Source: Chitinophaga hostae
Lineage (GTDB): Bacteria; Bacteroidota; Bacteroidia; Chitinophagales; Chitinophagaceae
Length of the DNA stretch: 64,000 bases
NCBI RefSeq assembly: GCF_018224885.1
Contig: NZ_JAGTXB010000009.1
Location: 242,986-306,985, forward strand
Direction: 5' to 3'
The notes beneath the pieces are model-generated. The model worked only from the letters and a program-made list of their open reading frames with translations. It made no database searches and was not told the DNA's origin. Position numbers and translations under genes: made by a program. Of this stretch, positions 43,760 through 51,272 are shown one piece after another. Positions within the stretch are counted from its first letter, which is position 1; every line of letters begins with the position of its first letter.

Positions 43760-44896
43760 ATGAAGGAAGTTTATATTACCAGGCTGTCTAAATTTTTACC
43801 TAACAAGCCTGTTGAAAATGATGAAATGGAGAGTATTCTCGGCATGGTAGATGGAAAGGCTTCCCGTGCACGTTTGAAGATTCTGGGTAACAATAAAATC
43901 AAGACGCGTTACTACTCTTTGGACAAGGAAGGAAATTCGACCCATTCCAATGCAGAGATGACGGCAACAGCAGTGGAACAATTGTTTGATGAGAAATTTC
44001 CAATCAGCAAATTAGAATTACTGGCTTGCGGCACTACCTCTCCGGATCAGTTGTTACCCAATCATGCGGCCATGGTACATGGTCTCCTGAAATGCCAGCC
44101 AGTGGAGCTCATCGCAGCCACCGGCGCCTGTGCAGCAGGGATGCAGGCGTTTAAATACGCCTGGATGTCGATCCGCTGCGGCAATACTTCCAATGCCGTA
44201 AGTACAGGATCAGAAAAATTTTCTGCCTGGATGCTGGCACAGAAATTCCAGCCTGAAGCAGAAAACCTGAAAAGCCTGGATGAAAATCCGATCATCGCTT
44301 TTGAAAAAGATTTCCTCCGGTGGATGTTGTCCGATGGAGCCAGTGCCGCGTTATTCCAGGATAAGCCCAATGAAGATGGTTTATCGCTGCGGGTAGACTG
44401 GGTGGAGATTTTATCTTACGCCAACGAACTGGAAACCTGTATGTATGCAGGTGCGATCAAACAACCGGATGGCAGCACCACCGGCTGGGTGGATATGACG
44501 CCGGAAGAATGGGCACAGCATAGTGTTTTCTCCTTTAAACAAGATACCCGCTTACTGGGTAAAAATATAGTTCCTTCCGGAGCAAAAATGTGGAAAGAGC
44601 TGGTAGAGCGCCATAACATCAATCTTGATGAGCTGGACTTTTTCCTGCCGCATCTTTCCTCTGAGTTTTTCAGGTTAAAGATAGACGAAGAAATTACCCG
44701 TTTAGGGGTTCCCGTTAAGTTGGAAAAATGGTTTACCAATCTGGCCAATGTGGGTAACGTAGGTACCGCATCTCCTTACCTGATGCTGGAGGAGCTGATG
44801 AATACCGGCCGCTTTAAGAAAGGGCAGAAGGTGGTGTTAATGGTTCCGGAAAGCGCACGTTTTTCTTATGCTTATGCACATATTACGGTGGTATAG
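43760..44896 (+). CDS. darB: DarB-type ketosynthase (KAS III-like)
   Basis: This 378-aa thiolase-fold condensing enzyme resembles FabH-like DarB, which joins two acyl chains to a dialkylcyclohexanedione on the way to dialkylresorcinols. The nucleophile is Cys124 in AATGACAAGMQAF. The catalytic His is His298 in FFLPHLS, and the Asn lies in FTNLANVGNVGTASPYLML. LLACGTTSPDQLLPNHAAMVHG is typical of the KAS III N-half. The 181-bp gap after darA holds no gene. Substrates are presumably an aryl-polyene thioester and a fatty beta-ketoacyl thioester, as in flexirubin pathways (inference). Confidence 0.9.
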   Translation: MKEVYITRLSKFLPNKPVENDEMESILGMVDGKASRARLKILGNNKIKTRYYSLDKEGNSTHSNAEMTATAVEQLFDEKFPISKLELLACGTTSPDQLLPNHAAMVHGLLKCQPVELIAATGACAAGMQAFKYAWMSIRCGNTSNAVSTGSEKFSAWMLAQKFQPEAENLKSLDENPIIAFEKDFLRWMLSDGASAALFQDKPNEDGLSLRVDWVEILSYANELETCMYAGAIKQPDGSTTGWVDMTPEEWAQHSVFSFKQDTRLLGKNIVPSGAKMWKELVERHNINLDELDFFLPHLSSEFFRLKIDEEITRLGVPVKLEKWFTNLANVGNVGTASPYLMLEELMNTGRFKKGQKVVLMVPESARFSYAYAHITVV

Positions 44897-44921
44897 GCTG
44901 TAACTTCTAAAAACTGCTATC

Positions 44922-45320
44922 ATGAAAAAAGAGGAAGTACCGCAGGATAGTGATAACCTGCATGAAGGTACATTCAAGCAGATTATGTATGCGGTGGATA
45001 ACTCCGGCAATTATGTGCAGGTGCAGAGTGCTGGCTGGGAACCGGAAAACATTGCACTGGATCAGGCCTGGGAGGAAGTAAATGAAAGGGTGAAAGCGGC
45101 ACGGGCCCGCGTAGAAGCCGGGGAAATAAGTCCTGTAGCCTACTATATGGAAAAGACCCTCATGGACCTGCCCTTACTGGCAAGTTATGTAGGAAAATTC
45201 CAGTGGCAGGTAAAAAGACACATGAAGCCCGGTGTTTTTAAACGGCTTCCCCAAAAGATGCTGCTGCGTTATGCGGATGCCTTCAAAGTTAGTTTAACGG
45301 ACCTGTTACAGGTTAAATAG
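44922..45320 (+). CDS. Small helical protein of the dar cluster, unknown function
   Basis: I do not recognise a named family. The 132-aa protein has an acidic N-terminus, a possible beta segment (FKQIMYAVDNSGNYVQVQSAGW), a charged helix (ALDQAWEEVNERVKAARARVEAG), and a C-terminal half that looks like an Xre/Cro-type helical bundle. That half contains PLLASYVGKFQWQVKRHMKPG followed by RLPQKMLLRYADAFKVSLTDLLQV, where the last part resembles the closing helices of HTH_3 regulators. It could be a cluster regulator or a structural partner of the ketosynthases. It lies 25 bp after darB and before the long hairpin ahead of the BtrH-like gene. Confidence 0.8.
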   Translation: MKKEEVPQDSDNLHEGTFKQIMYAVDNSGNYVQVQSAGWEPENIALDQAWEEVNERVKAARARVEAGEISPVAYYMEKTLMDLPLLASYVGKFQWQVKRHMKPGVFKRLPQKMLLRYADAFKVSLTDLLQVK

Positions 45321-45323
45321 ATA

Positions 45324-45432
45324 ATTACGAAAGAAGAATTACAAATGATGAATGACGGATTTGTGGGTAGGTACTATCCGAAAATCTACCCGCAAATCCG
45401 TCATTCATCATTTGTAATTCTTCTTTCGTAAT
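45324..45432 (+). repeat. 47-bp-arm inverted repeat inside the dar cluster (family B)
   Basis: Arms 45324-45370 and 45386-45432 match over 46 of 47 positions around a 15-nt loop. The arm starts ATTACGAAAGAAGAATTAC, continues AAATGATGAATGACGG and ends ATTTGTGGGTAG. It fills the gap between the small helical protein gene and the BtrH-like gene, 17 nt before the latter's ATG. It shares GAATTAC, ATGATGAAT and GACGGATTTG units with the 3137-3252 repeat. Confidence 0.9.
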
Positions 45433-45449
45433 GCTTTTCAAAAAATATT

Positions 45450-46454
45450 ATGAGTAATTCTCTCTTCCAACACACACAAACGGCACATTGTGAAAGTGGG
45501 GTGATATCAAATCTGCTAGGTCACTACGGTTTGCAGATCAGTGAGCCAATGGCTTTTGGTATAGGTGCAGGTATATTTTTCGGGCACCTGCCTTTCGTGA
45601 AAGTGAATGGCGTACCCGGTACTACCTACCGGATATGGCCGGGGGCTATTTTCCAGCGCGTATGTAAGCGTTTGGGAGTGAGAATGGAATCCGAAAAATT
45701 CTCAACACCGGAAAAAGGCATGCAGGCATTGGATAAGGTAATAGCTGCAGGCATTCCCGTAGGATTACAGTCCAGTGTTTATTACCTGCCTTACTTTCCG
45801 CCTTCCTATCGTTTCCATTTTAATGCGCATAACCTGGTGGTATATGGCAAAGAGGATGGGCAATACCTGGTGAGTGACCCGGTAATGGATACGGTGACTA
45901 CTATTGATCCGGAAAGCCTGGAGCAGGCCCGTTTTGCAAAAGGATTTCCCGCCCCCAAAGGAAAAATGTATTACCCGGTTCATGTACCTCCTACAGCTTC
46001 TTTTGAAAAGCCGATCAAAGCAGGAATTGAACAGGCCTGTCACTTTATGCTGAAAGTGCCTATTCCTATGTTTGGGGTTAAAGGGATCCGCTTTCTCGCA
46101 AAAAGGGTGGCTAATTACGCGGAAAACCCGGGCGACCGTAAGGCAACGCTGTACCTGGGAAATATTATCCGTATGCAGGAGGAGATAGGTACCGGTGGCG
46201 CCGGCTTCCGTTTCCTGTATGCTGCATTTTTACAGGAAGCAGCCACGCTGTTGAAAAAAGATGAGTTAAGTAAACTGGCAGGAGAGCTTACCCAAACCGG
46301 CGACCTTTGGCGGAATTTTGCATTTGCCGCAGGCCGGGTATGTAAAAGCAGATCAGCAGATAATGTGTCGTATAAAGAACTCAGTGAAATGTTGTTCCAG
46401 TGTGCCGCTTCAGAGGAGGCCTTCTTCAAAAAACTGGCACAGGTGAAGTTGTAA
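45450..46454 (+). CDS. BtrH N-terminal-domain protein (Cys-protease-like acyltransferase fold)
   Basis: The 334-aa protein carries a BtrH-type N-terminal domain and probably a DUF4872-like C-terminal half. BtrH of butirosin biosynthesis moves an acyl group from an acyl carrier protein to an amino sugar. A papain-like triad is visible: Cys14 in TAHCESGVISNLL, His127 in FNAHNLVVYG and Asp143 in VSDPVMD. The C-half is helical (GTGGAGFRFLYAAFLQEAATLL). An ACP gene follows 2.2 kb on in the same cluster, so acyl transfer from that ACP is a reasonable guess; peptidase activity tied to the ABC exporter is the alternative. Confidence 0.82.
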   Translation: MSNSLFQHTQTAHCESGVISNLLGHYGLQISEPMAFGIGAGIFFGHLPFVKVNGVPGTTYRIWPGAIFQRVCKRLGVRMESEKFSTPEKGMQALDKVIAAGIPVGLQSSVYYLPYFPPSYRFHFNAHNLVVYGKEDGQYLVSDPVMDTVTTIDPESLEQARFAKGFPAPKGKMYYPVHVPPTASFEKPIKAGIEQACHFMLKVPIPMFGVKGIRFLAKRVANYAENPGDRKATLYLGNIIRMQEEIGTGGAGFRFLYAAFLQEAATLLKKDELSKLAGELTQTGDLWRNFAFAAGRVCKSRSADNVSYKELSEMLFQCAASEEAFFKKLAQVKL

Positions 46455-46470
46455 TTAAATACCCCATGAG

Positions 46471-47220
46471 ATGATGTCCGGTATATCAGTTAATGAATTA
46501 TATAAAACCTACAAAGGGAGCGAAGAGCCTACCTTAAAAGGGCTTACGTTCCGGTTTGGAGAGGGAAGGATAGCTGGTTTGCTGGGGCCTAACGGAGCGG
46601 GTAAAACGACTACTATTTCTATTTTATGCGGAATTGTGCGTGGCGATAGCGGAGAAGTAACTATACACGGTTTGAAACAAAATGCCGCACATAGGGAAGA
46701 AATCAAGCAGCTTATCGGCATTGTACCACAACAGATTGCACTGTACCCGCAATTGTCGGCGGTTGAAAACCTCACCTATTTCGGTAATCTCTATGGTTTC
46801 AAAGGCAAGGCATTGCAGCAGAAGATTATGCAGTACCTGGAGTTATTCGGACTGGAAAAGAGTGCACATAAAGAGATCCATAAATATTCAGGCGGCATGA
46901 AGCGCCGGGCCAATATCATCGCAGCTATATTGCACGACCCCAAATTACTGGTACTGGATGAACCAACTGCCGGAGTAGATGTACAGTCACGCAGTATGAT
47001 CCTGCAGTTCCTGCGGAACTACAACCAGAAAGGCGCCAGTATCCTGTATACTTCGCACCTGCTGGAGGAAGCCCAATCGTTGTGTGAGGAAGTAGTGATC
47101 ATGGATGCCGGAAAAATGATTGTACAGGGTAATCCGCTTACCCTGATCGCAGCGCATCCGGGATGTGATAACCTGGAAGATGTGTTCCTCCACTTTACAG
47201 GCAATGCGCTGCGGGACTAA
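46471..47220 (+). CDS. ABC transporter ATP-binding protein of the dar cluster
   Basis: This 249-aa ATPase has Walker A GPNGAGKT (residues 39-46), Q-loop IVPQQIALYPQLSAVENL, signature YSGGMKRRANI, Walker B LLVLDEPTAGVD and H-loop LYTSHLLEEA. It belongs to the ABC-2 export type (CcmA/NatA-like). It starts 16 bp after the BtrH-like gene, and the matching permease follows. Export or membrane insertion of the cluster product is the likely role. Confidence 0.93.
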   Translation: MMSGISVNELYKTYKGSEEPTLKGLTFRFGEGRIAGLLGPNGAGKTTTISILCGIVRGDSGEVTIHGLKQNAAHREEIKQLIGIVPQQIALYPQLSAVENLTYFGNLYGFKGKALQQKIMQYLELFGLEKSAHKEIHKYSGGMKRRANIIAAILHDPKLLVLDEPTAGVDVQSRSMILQFLRNYNQKGASILYTSHLLEEAQSLCEEVVIMDAGKMIVQGNPLTLIAAHPGCDNLEDVFLHFTGNALRD

Positions 47221-47304
47221 CAGCTGATTTTTATAAGACAGGAATAAACACCGGAGAAATAAATTTAACGAACACTAAAAGCTATCAGCTAAGAGCTAAA
47301 GGCT

Positions 47305-48597
47305 ATGCTAAGACTACTGGCAACTATTAGGAAAGAATGGCAGCTGCTGTTACGTGATAAAACAGGTTTGATACTCCTGTTTGTGATGCCTGTAGTGTTA
47401 ATTACGGTGATGGCGCTCATACAGGATGCGCCTTTTAAAGATTACCAGGATATCAAGTTTGACATATTAACGGTAGATAATGACCATGGTCGTTTGGGCC
47501 GCTATATAAAAGACGGGCTTGCATCCGGCGGGCAATTTAACATCATTGATACACTGGATGGAAAACCGGTTACCGCCGAGCGGGCAAAGGAGCTGGTACA
47601 TGACGGGACCTACAAGATCAGCATCATTGTACCAGCGGGCGCTACAGCGGCTATTGTGAGTAATGCCAACCGGATAGTCAACGATATTACCCATCGTATG
47701 GGCATGTCGGTGTCGCTGCCGGTAAAGAAGAACGGCGACTCGCTGAATGTAACGGTTTACTTTGATCCGGCTGCTAAAAAGGCTTTTAAAGGCGCCATCC
47801 ACCAGGCATTGGATAATTTCCTGACGCAGGTGGAAACGGACATGTTGCTGGATCGTATTAAGCAGCAACTGCGTAATAAGGATTCGATTGCCGCCGGCAA
47901 TGATACGCTGCCGATCCGCCTGCAGGCGGTTGGACTAAAAGAACATAGCACCGGCACGGCAAAACAGCTGGATGTGGTCTCTAATTCTGTACAGCATAAT
48001 GTGCCGGCCTGGAGCATCTTTGCGATGTTTTTTATTGTGATTCCGATAGCCGGAAATATGATCCGGGAAAGGGAAGACGGAAGTTTGCTGCGGATGAAAC
48101 TGATACCGGGCTCCTACCTGGCTATCCTGGCGGGTAAGATGCTGTTTTTTGTAGGCATTTGTGTGTTGCAGTTTTATGGGATGATGCTGGTAGGAACCTA
48201 TATATTGCCTTTGCTGGATTTGCCCAAACTGGTGATGGGGCAACATCCCGGCGCCACCTTGCTGGTGGCTTCCGGGATAGGACTGGCAGCAACGGCATAT
48301 GGTATCCTGATCGGTACACTGTTTAAAACGCCTAACCAGGCGCTGAACTTTGGGGCCATTTCCATCGTGATATTGTCGGCCATAGGCGGGATCTGGATTC
48401 CGCTGGAGGTGATGCCGGCCAAAATGCAGCTGCTGGGGCATTTGTCGCCGCTTAGCTGGGGGCTGGATGCTATCAACGATATATACCTGCGCAACGGGGA
48501 CATAAGCTACGTGTGGAAAAATGTGCTGAGATTAGTACTCACAGGATTGGCTATGCTGGCCATAGCCGGCTGGGTGGAAAAAAGAAGATTGAACTGA
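47305..48597 (+). CDS. ABC-2 type permease of the dar cluster
   Basis: The 430-aa membrane protein has one N-terminal helix (KTGLILLFVMPVVLITVMALI), a large extracytoplasmic domain (residues about 45-230), then a C-terminal bundle of about five helices beginning IFAMFFIVIPIAGNMIREREDGSLLRMKLIP. This is the ABC-2/DrrB-YhgE-like exporter layout and pairs with the preceding ATPase. In the 84-bp gap ahead of it lies a solo copy of the family A phrase (AAAAGCTATCAGCTAAGAGC). Confidence 0.9.
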   Translation: MLRLLATIRKEWQLLLRDKTGLILLFVMPVVLITVMALIQDAPFKDYQDIKFDILTVDNDHGRLGRYIKDGLASGGQFNIIDTLDGKPVTAERAKELVHDGTYKISIIVPAGATAAIVSNANRIVNDITHRMGMSVSLPVKKNGDSLNVTVYFDPAAKKAFKGAIHQALDNFLTQVETDMLLDRIKQQLRNKDSIAAGNDTLPIRLQAVGLKEHSTGTAKQLDVVSNSVQHNVPAWSIFAMFFIVIPIAGNMIREREDGSLLRMKLIPGSYLAILAGKMLFFVGICVLQFYGMMLVGTYILPLLDLPKLVMGQHPGATLLVASGIGLAATAYGILIGTLFKTPNQALNFGAISIVILSAIGGIWIPLEVMPAKMQLLGHLSPLSWGLDAINDIYLRNGDISYVWKNVLRLVLTGLAMLAIAGWVEKRRLN

Positions 48598-48689
48598 TAA
48601 ATGTTTTCAAAACAATAGTAAAACTGTATTTTTACTCCCCACAAGGGCATTCGCCGGTTGTGAACAACAGGTGATAAACCTACAACATT

Positions 48690-48947
48690 ATGGAAGAATT
48701 AAAAAAGAAACTGAAAGAACAAATCATCGAAGCGTTAAATCTTCAGGATACAAAGCCGGAAGATATTGATGACAATGCCCCATTGTTCGGAGAAGGGCTT
48801 GGGCTCGACAGTATTGATTCCCTGGAGCTGATGGTATTGCTGGAAAGACAATATCATATCAAGGTGGAAGATCCGCGCGAAGGACGTAAAATTTTACAGT
48901 CTGTTCAGTCGATGGCAGAATTTATCCAATCAAAACAACCTGCATAG
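48690..48947 (+). CDS. Acyl carrier protein
   Basis: The 85-aa protein has an acidic helical bundle with the phosphopantetheine site GLDSIDSLELMVLLE (Ser41). KKKLKEQIIEALNLQD forms helix I. It lies 13 bp ahead of the ketosynthase gene, so it is a pathway-specific carrier rather than the housekeeping AcpP, which usually neighbours fabF/fabD. It would present chains to the KS/chain-length-factor pair and possibly to the BtrH-like protein. Confidence 0.93.
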   Translation: MEELKKKLKEQIIEALNLQDTKPEDIDDNAPLFGEGLGLDSIDSLELMVLLERQYHIKVEDPREGRKILQSVQSMAEFIQSKQPA

Positions 48948-48960
48948 GTAAACTGGCTGC

Positions 48961-50175
48961 ATGGCGGAAAGAGTGTTTATAACAGGGATAGGAATGATCA
49001 CCGCTATTGGTGATAATGTAGCCGGAAATTTACATCGCCTGCGGTCACGGCAGAGTGGTCTTGGTTATAGCAGTTACATAGATACGATTCACCGGCAGGT
49101 ATTGCCGGTGGCCGAAGTAAAGCATCCCAGCGAATCATTGTTTGCCCTGGCAGGCATTGCTCCCACAGAAGGGTTTACCCGCACTACCTTACTGGGCCTG
49201 GCAGCTATGCGGGAAGCATTGCAGCATGCCGGTATTGCCGATGTACAATCTGCCCCTACCGGGTTTATCAATGCCAGCACGGTTGGCGGCATGTGTGATA
49301 CGGAGAAATTATATTTTGATATTATTGATCCGGAAAAGACAGGGGCTTTTTTACAGTACATTGATACCCTTGATTGCGCCGATTGTACACAACGTATAGC
49401 CGATACCATTGGGTTCAGCGAACATATTGCTACGATCAGCACTGCTTGTTCATCTTCCGCCAATGCCCTGATGTTTGGGGCGCGGATGATTAAACAGGGA
49501 ATGCTGCCGAGGGTAGTATGCGGCGGAACGGAGGCGCTTACACGTTTTACGCTGAATGGGTTTAATTCCCTTAAAAATGTGGACAAACAGTTTTGTCGTC
49601 CTTTTGATCAGCAGCGCACCGGTCTTAATCTGGGTGAAGGAGCAGCCTACCTGGTACTGGAAGGCGAATCTTTCGCCAGGGCTAACAACAGCCGTATATT
49701 GGCGGAGCTTACCGGATACTGTAATACCAATGAAGCTTTTCATCCCACCTCCCCTTCACCGGATGGTGATGGCGCCTACGAAGCCATGAAAACAGCGTTG
49801 GCCATGAGTGGCAGGTCGCTGGAGGAGGTTTCCTATATCAACGTACATGGCACTGCCACGTTGAATAACGACGTTTCAGAAGGCAAGGCGCTGGAGCGTT
49901 TGTTTGGCGACCAGGTACCTTTATTCAGTTCCACAAAGCCGTTTACAGGGCATACGCTGGCAGCAGCAGGCGCTATAGAAGCGATTTACGCCATTCTGGC
50001 AATACAACAGGGGTTAATATTTCCTAATCTCAATTTTTCGGAAAGAATGGAAGAATTGAACATCAGCCCGGTAACGGAACTGATGGAAGGATACCCGGTA
50101 AACAATGTTATTTCAAACTCATTTGGCTTCGGAGGAAACAATGCCTCCCTGGTGATCAGCAAATATGAAGGGTAA
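48961..50175 (+). CDS. Beta-ketoacyl-ACP synthase II-type ketosynthase
   Basis: The 404-aa FabF-type condensing enzyme is catalytically complete: Cys163 in STACSSSANALMFG, His296 in NVHGTATLNND, Lys326 in STKPFTG and His331 in GHTLAAAGAIEA. The C-terminus NSFGFGGNNASLVISK is typical. Its last 11 bp overlap the start of the next gene, a ketosynthase-like protein without these residues, which is the arrangement of KS/chain-length-factor heterodimers in aryl polyene and type II polyketide clusters. Confidence 0.93.
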   Translation: MAERVFITGIGMITAIGDNVAGNLHRLRSRQSGLGYSSYIDTIHRQVLPVAEVKHPSESLFALAGIAPTEGFTRTTLLGLAAMREALQHAGIADVQSAPTGFINASTVGGMCDTEKLYFDIIDPEKTGAFLQYIDTLDCADCTQRIADTIGFSEHIATISTACSSSANALMFGARMIKQGMLPRVVCGGTEALTRFTLNGFNSLKNVDKQFCRPFDQQRTGLNLGEGAAYLVLEGESFARANNSRILAELTGYCNTNEAFHPTSPSPDGDGAYEAMKTALAMSGRSLEEVSYINVHGTATLNNDVSEGKALERLFGDQVPLFSSTKPFTGHTLAAAGAIEAIYAILAIQQGLIFPNLNFSERMEELNISPVTELMEGYPVNNVISNSFGFGGNNASLVISKYEG

Positions 50176-51208
50176 GTGTTACATACAAGGAATGGCGGCT
50201 ATTTCCCCGCAACAAACTTTTGAAGGGGATCTCTTTTCAGCACCACTGGTGCATACAGATAGCAACCTGCTGGCCTGTATGGAACCCGACTATAAACCGT
50301 TTATTCCTGCTAACAGTTTACGCAGAATGACACGCGTACTCAAAATAGGTTTAACAGCCGCACTCAGATGTATCCAGGATAGCGGCATCAGCATACCCGG
50401 CCCTATTGTTACCGGCACCGGTAAAGGCAGTTTGCAGGATACCGAAAAGTTTATCAAGGAAATTGTAACCTATAAAGAAACTGCATTAAATCCCACCCCA
50501 TTTATTCAATCTACCTACAATTCTGTAAATGGGTTAATTGCCCTGCAACAGAAGTGTACGGCGTATAACAATACCTTTGTACACCGTGGTTTTTCGTTTG
50601 AAAACGCTCTGCTCGACAGTATGATGCTGATACAGGAAGGCACTTCTCATACGCTCACCGGTGCATTTGAGGAAATTACCGCTGAGCATTTTTATATCAA
50701 GAGTCGTATTGGTTTCTGGAAAGAAAACAAAACAGACAGCCGGGAGTTGTACCAGCATTTATCGCCGGGTACTATCGCCGGAGAAGGCGCTACGTTTTTT
50801 ACACTGACAGGCCAGCCATCTACCCAAACCTATGCGGCGATCTCCGGGTTTAAAATGCTGTATAAACCCGCACCGGGAAAGCTTTCTACCACACTGAAAG
50901 ATTTCGGGGAAAGCGCAGATCTGATCATTACCGGTCGTAACGGGGATAGCAATCATGAACATTTTTACCAGGAGCTGGACAGTTGTTTTCCCGGTATTCC
51001 GCAGTTCCCCTTTAAGCATTTATGCGGCGAGTATGATACTGCCGGCGCTTTTGGCTTGTGGCTGGCCGCGCAGATCATAAAAGCGCAGCAAGTGCCCCGG
51101 CAGTGGTTTCCACAGCAGGCGGTATTGTCTGCGCCGGTTAATTCCATTCTTTTCTACAATCATTTCTATGGCGAGCAGCATGTAATGCTGCGGCTGGAGA
51201 GGGTTTAG
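50165..51208 (+). CDS. Ketosynthase-like protein lacking catalytic residues (chain-length-factor-like)
   Basis: The 347-aa protein aligns by eye with thiolase-fold ketosynthases: IPANSLRRMTRVLKIGLTAALRCIQDSGI, GPIVTGTGKGSLQDTEKFI, PFIQSTYNSVNGLIA and a C-terminal NSILFYNHFYGEQHVMLRLERV. The nucleophile region reads HRGFSFENALLDS with no cysteine, and the usual GH of the second histidine motif is GE in CGEYDTAGAFGLWLA. It is therefore probably inactive alone and acts as a chain-length factor with the upstream enzyme, to which it is translationally coupled by an 11-bp overlap. It is the last gene of the cluster. Confidence 0.85.
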   Translation: MKGKCYIQGMAAISPQQTFEGDLFSAPLVHTDSNLLACMEPDYKPFIPANSLRRMTRVLKIGLTAALRCIQDSGISIPGPIVTGTGKGSLQDTEKFIKEIVTYKETALNPTPFIQSTYNSVNGLIALQQKCTAYNNTFVHRGFSFENALLDSMMLIQEGTSHTLTGAFEEITAEHFYIKSRIGFWKENKTDSRELYQHLSPGTIAGEGATFFTLTGQPSTQTYAAISGFKMLYKPAPGKLSTTLKDFGESADLIITGRNGDSNHEHFYQELDSCFPGIPQFPFKHLCGEYDTAGAFGLWLAAQIIKAQQVPRQWFPQQAVLSAPVNSILFYNHFYGEQHVMLRLERV

Positions 51209-51241
51209 GTTTCGCATCTTCTTAATTCACCCGGGATCTTA

Positions 51242-51268
51242 AATTCATCAGTCATTGATTGACGAATT
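51242..51268. repeat. 27-bp dyad, copy 1 (after the DUF1016 gene)
   Basis: An AATT...AATT-bounded 27-mer with core GTCATTGATTGAC. It lies 5 bp beyond the DUF1016 stop codon. It matches copies 2 and 3 in length, boundaries and core, but is the most diverged. Confidence 0.6.
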
Positions 51269-51272
51269 CAAA

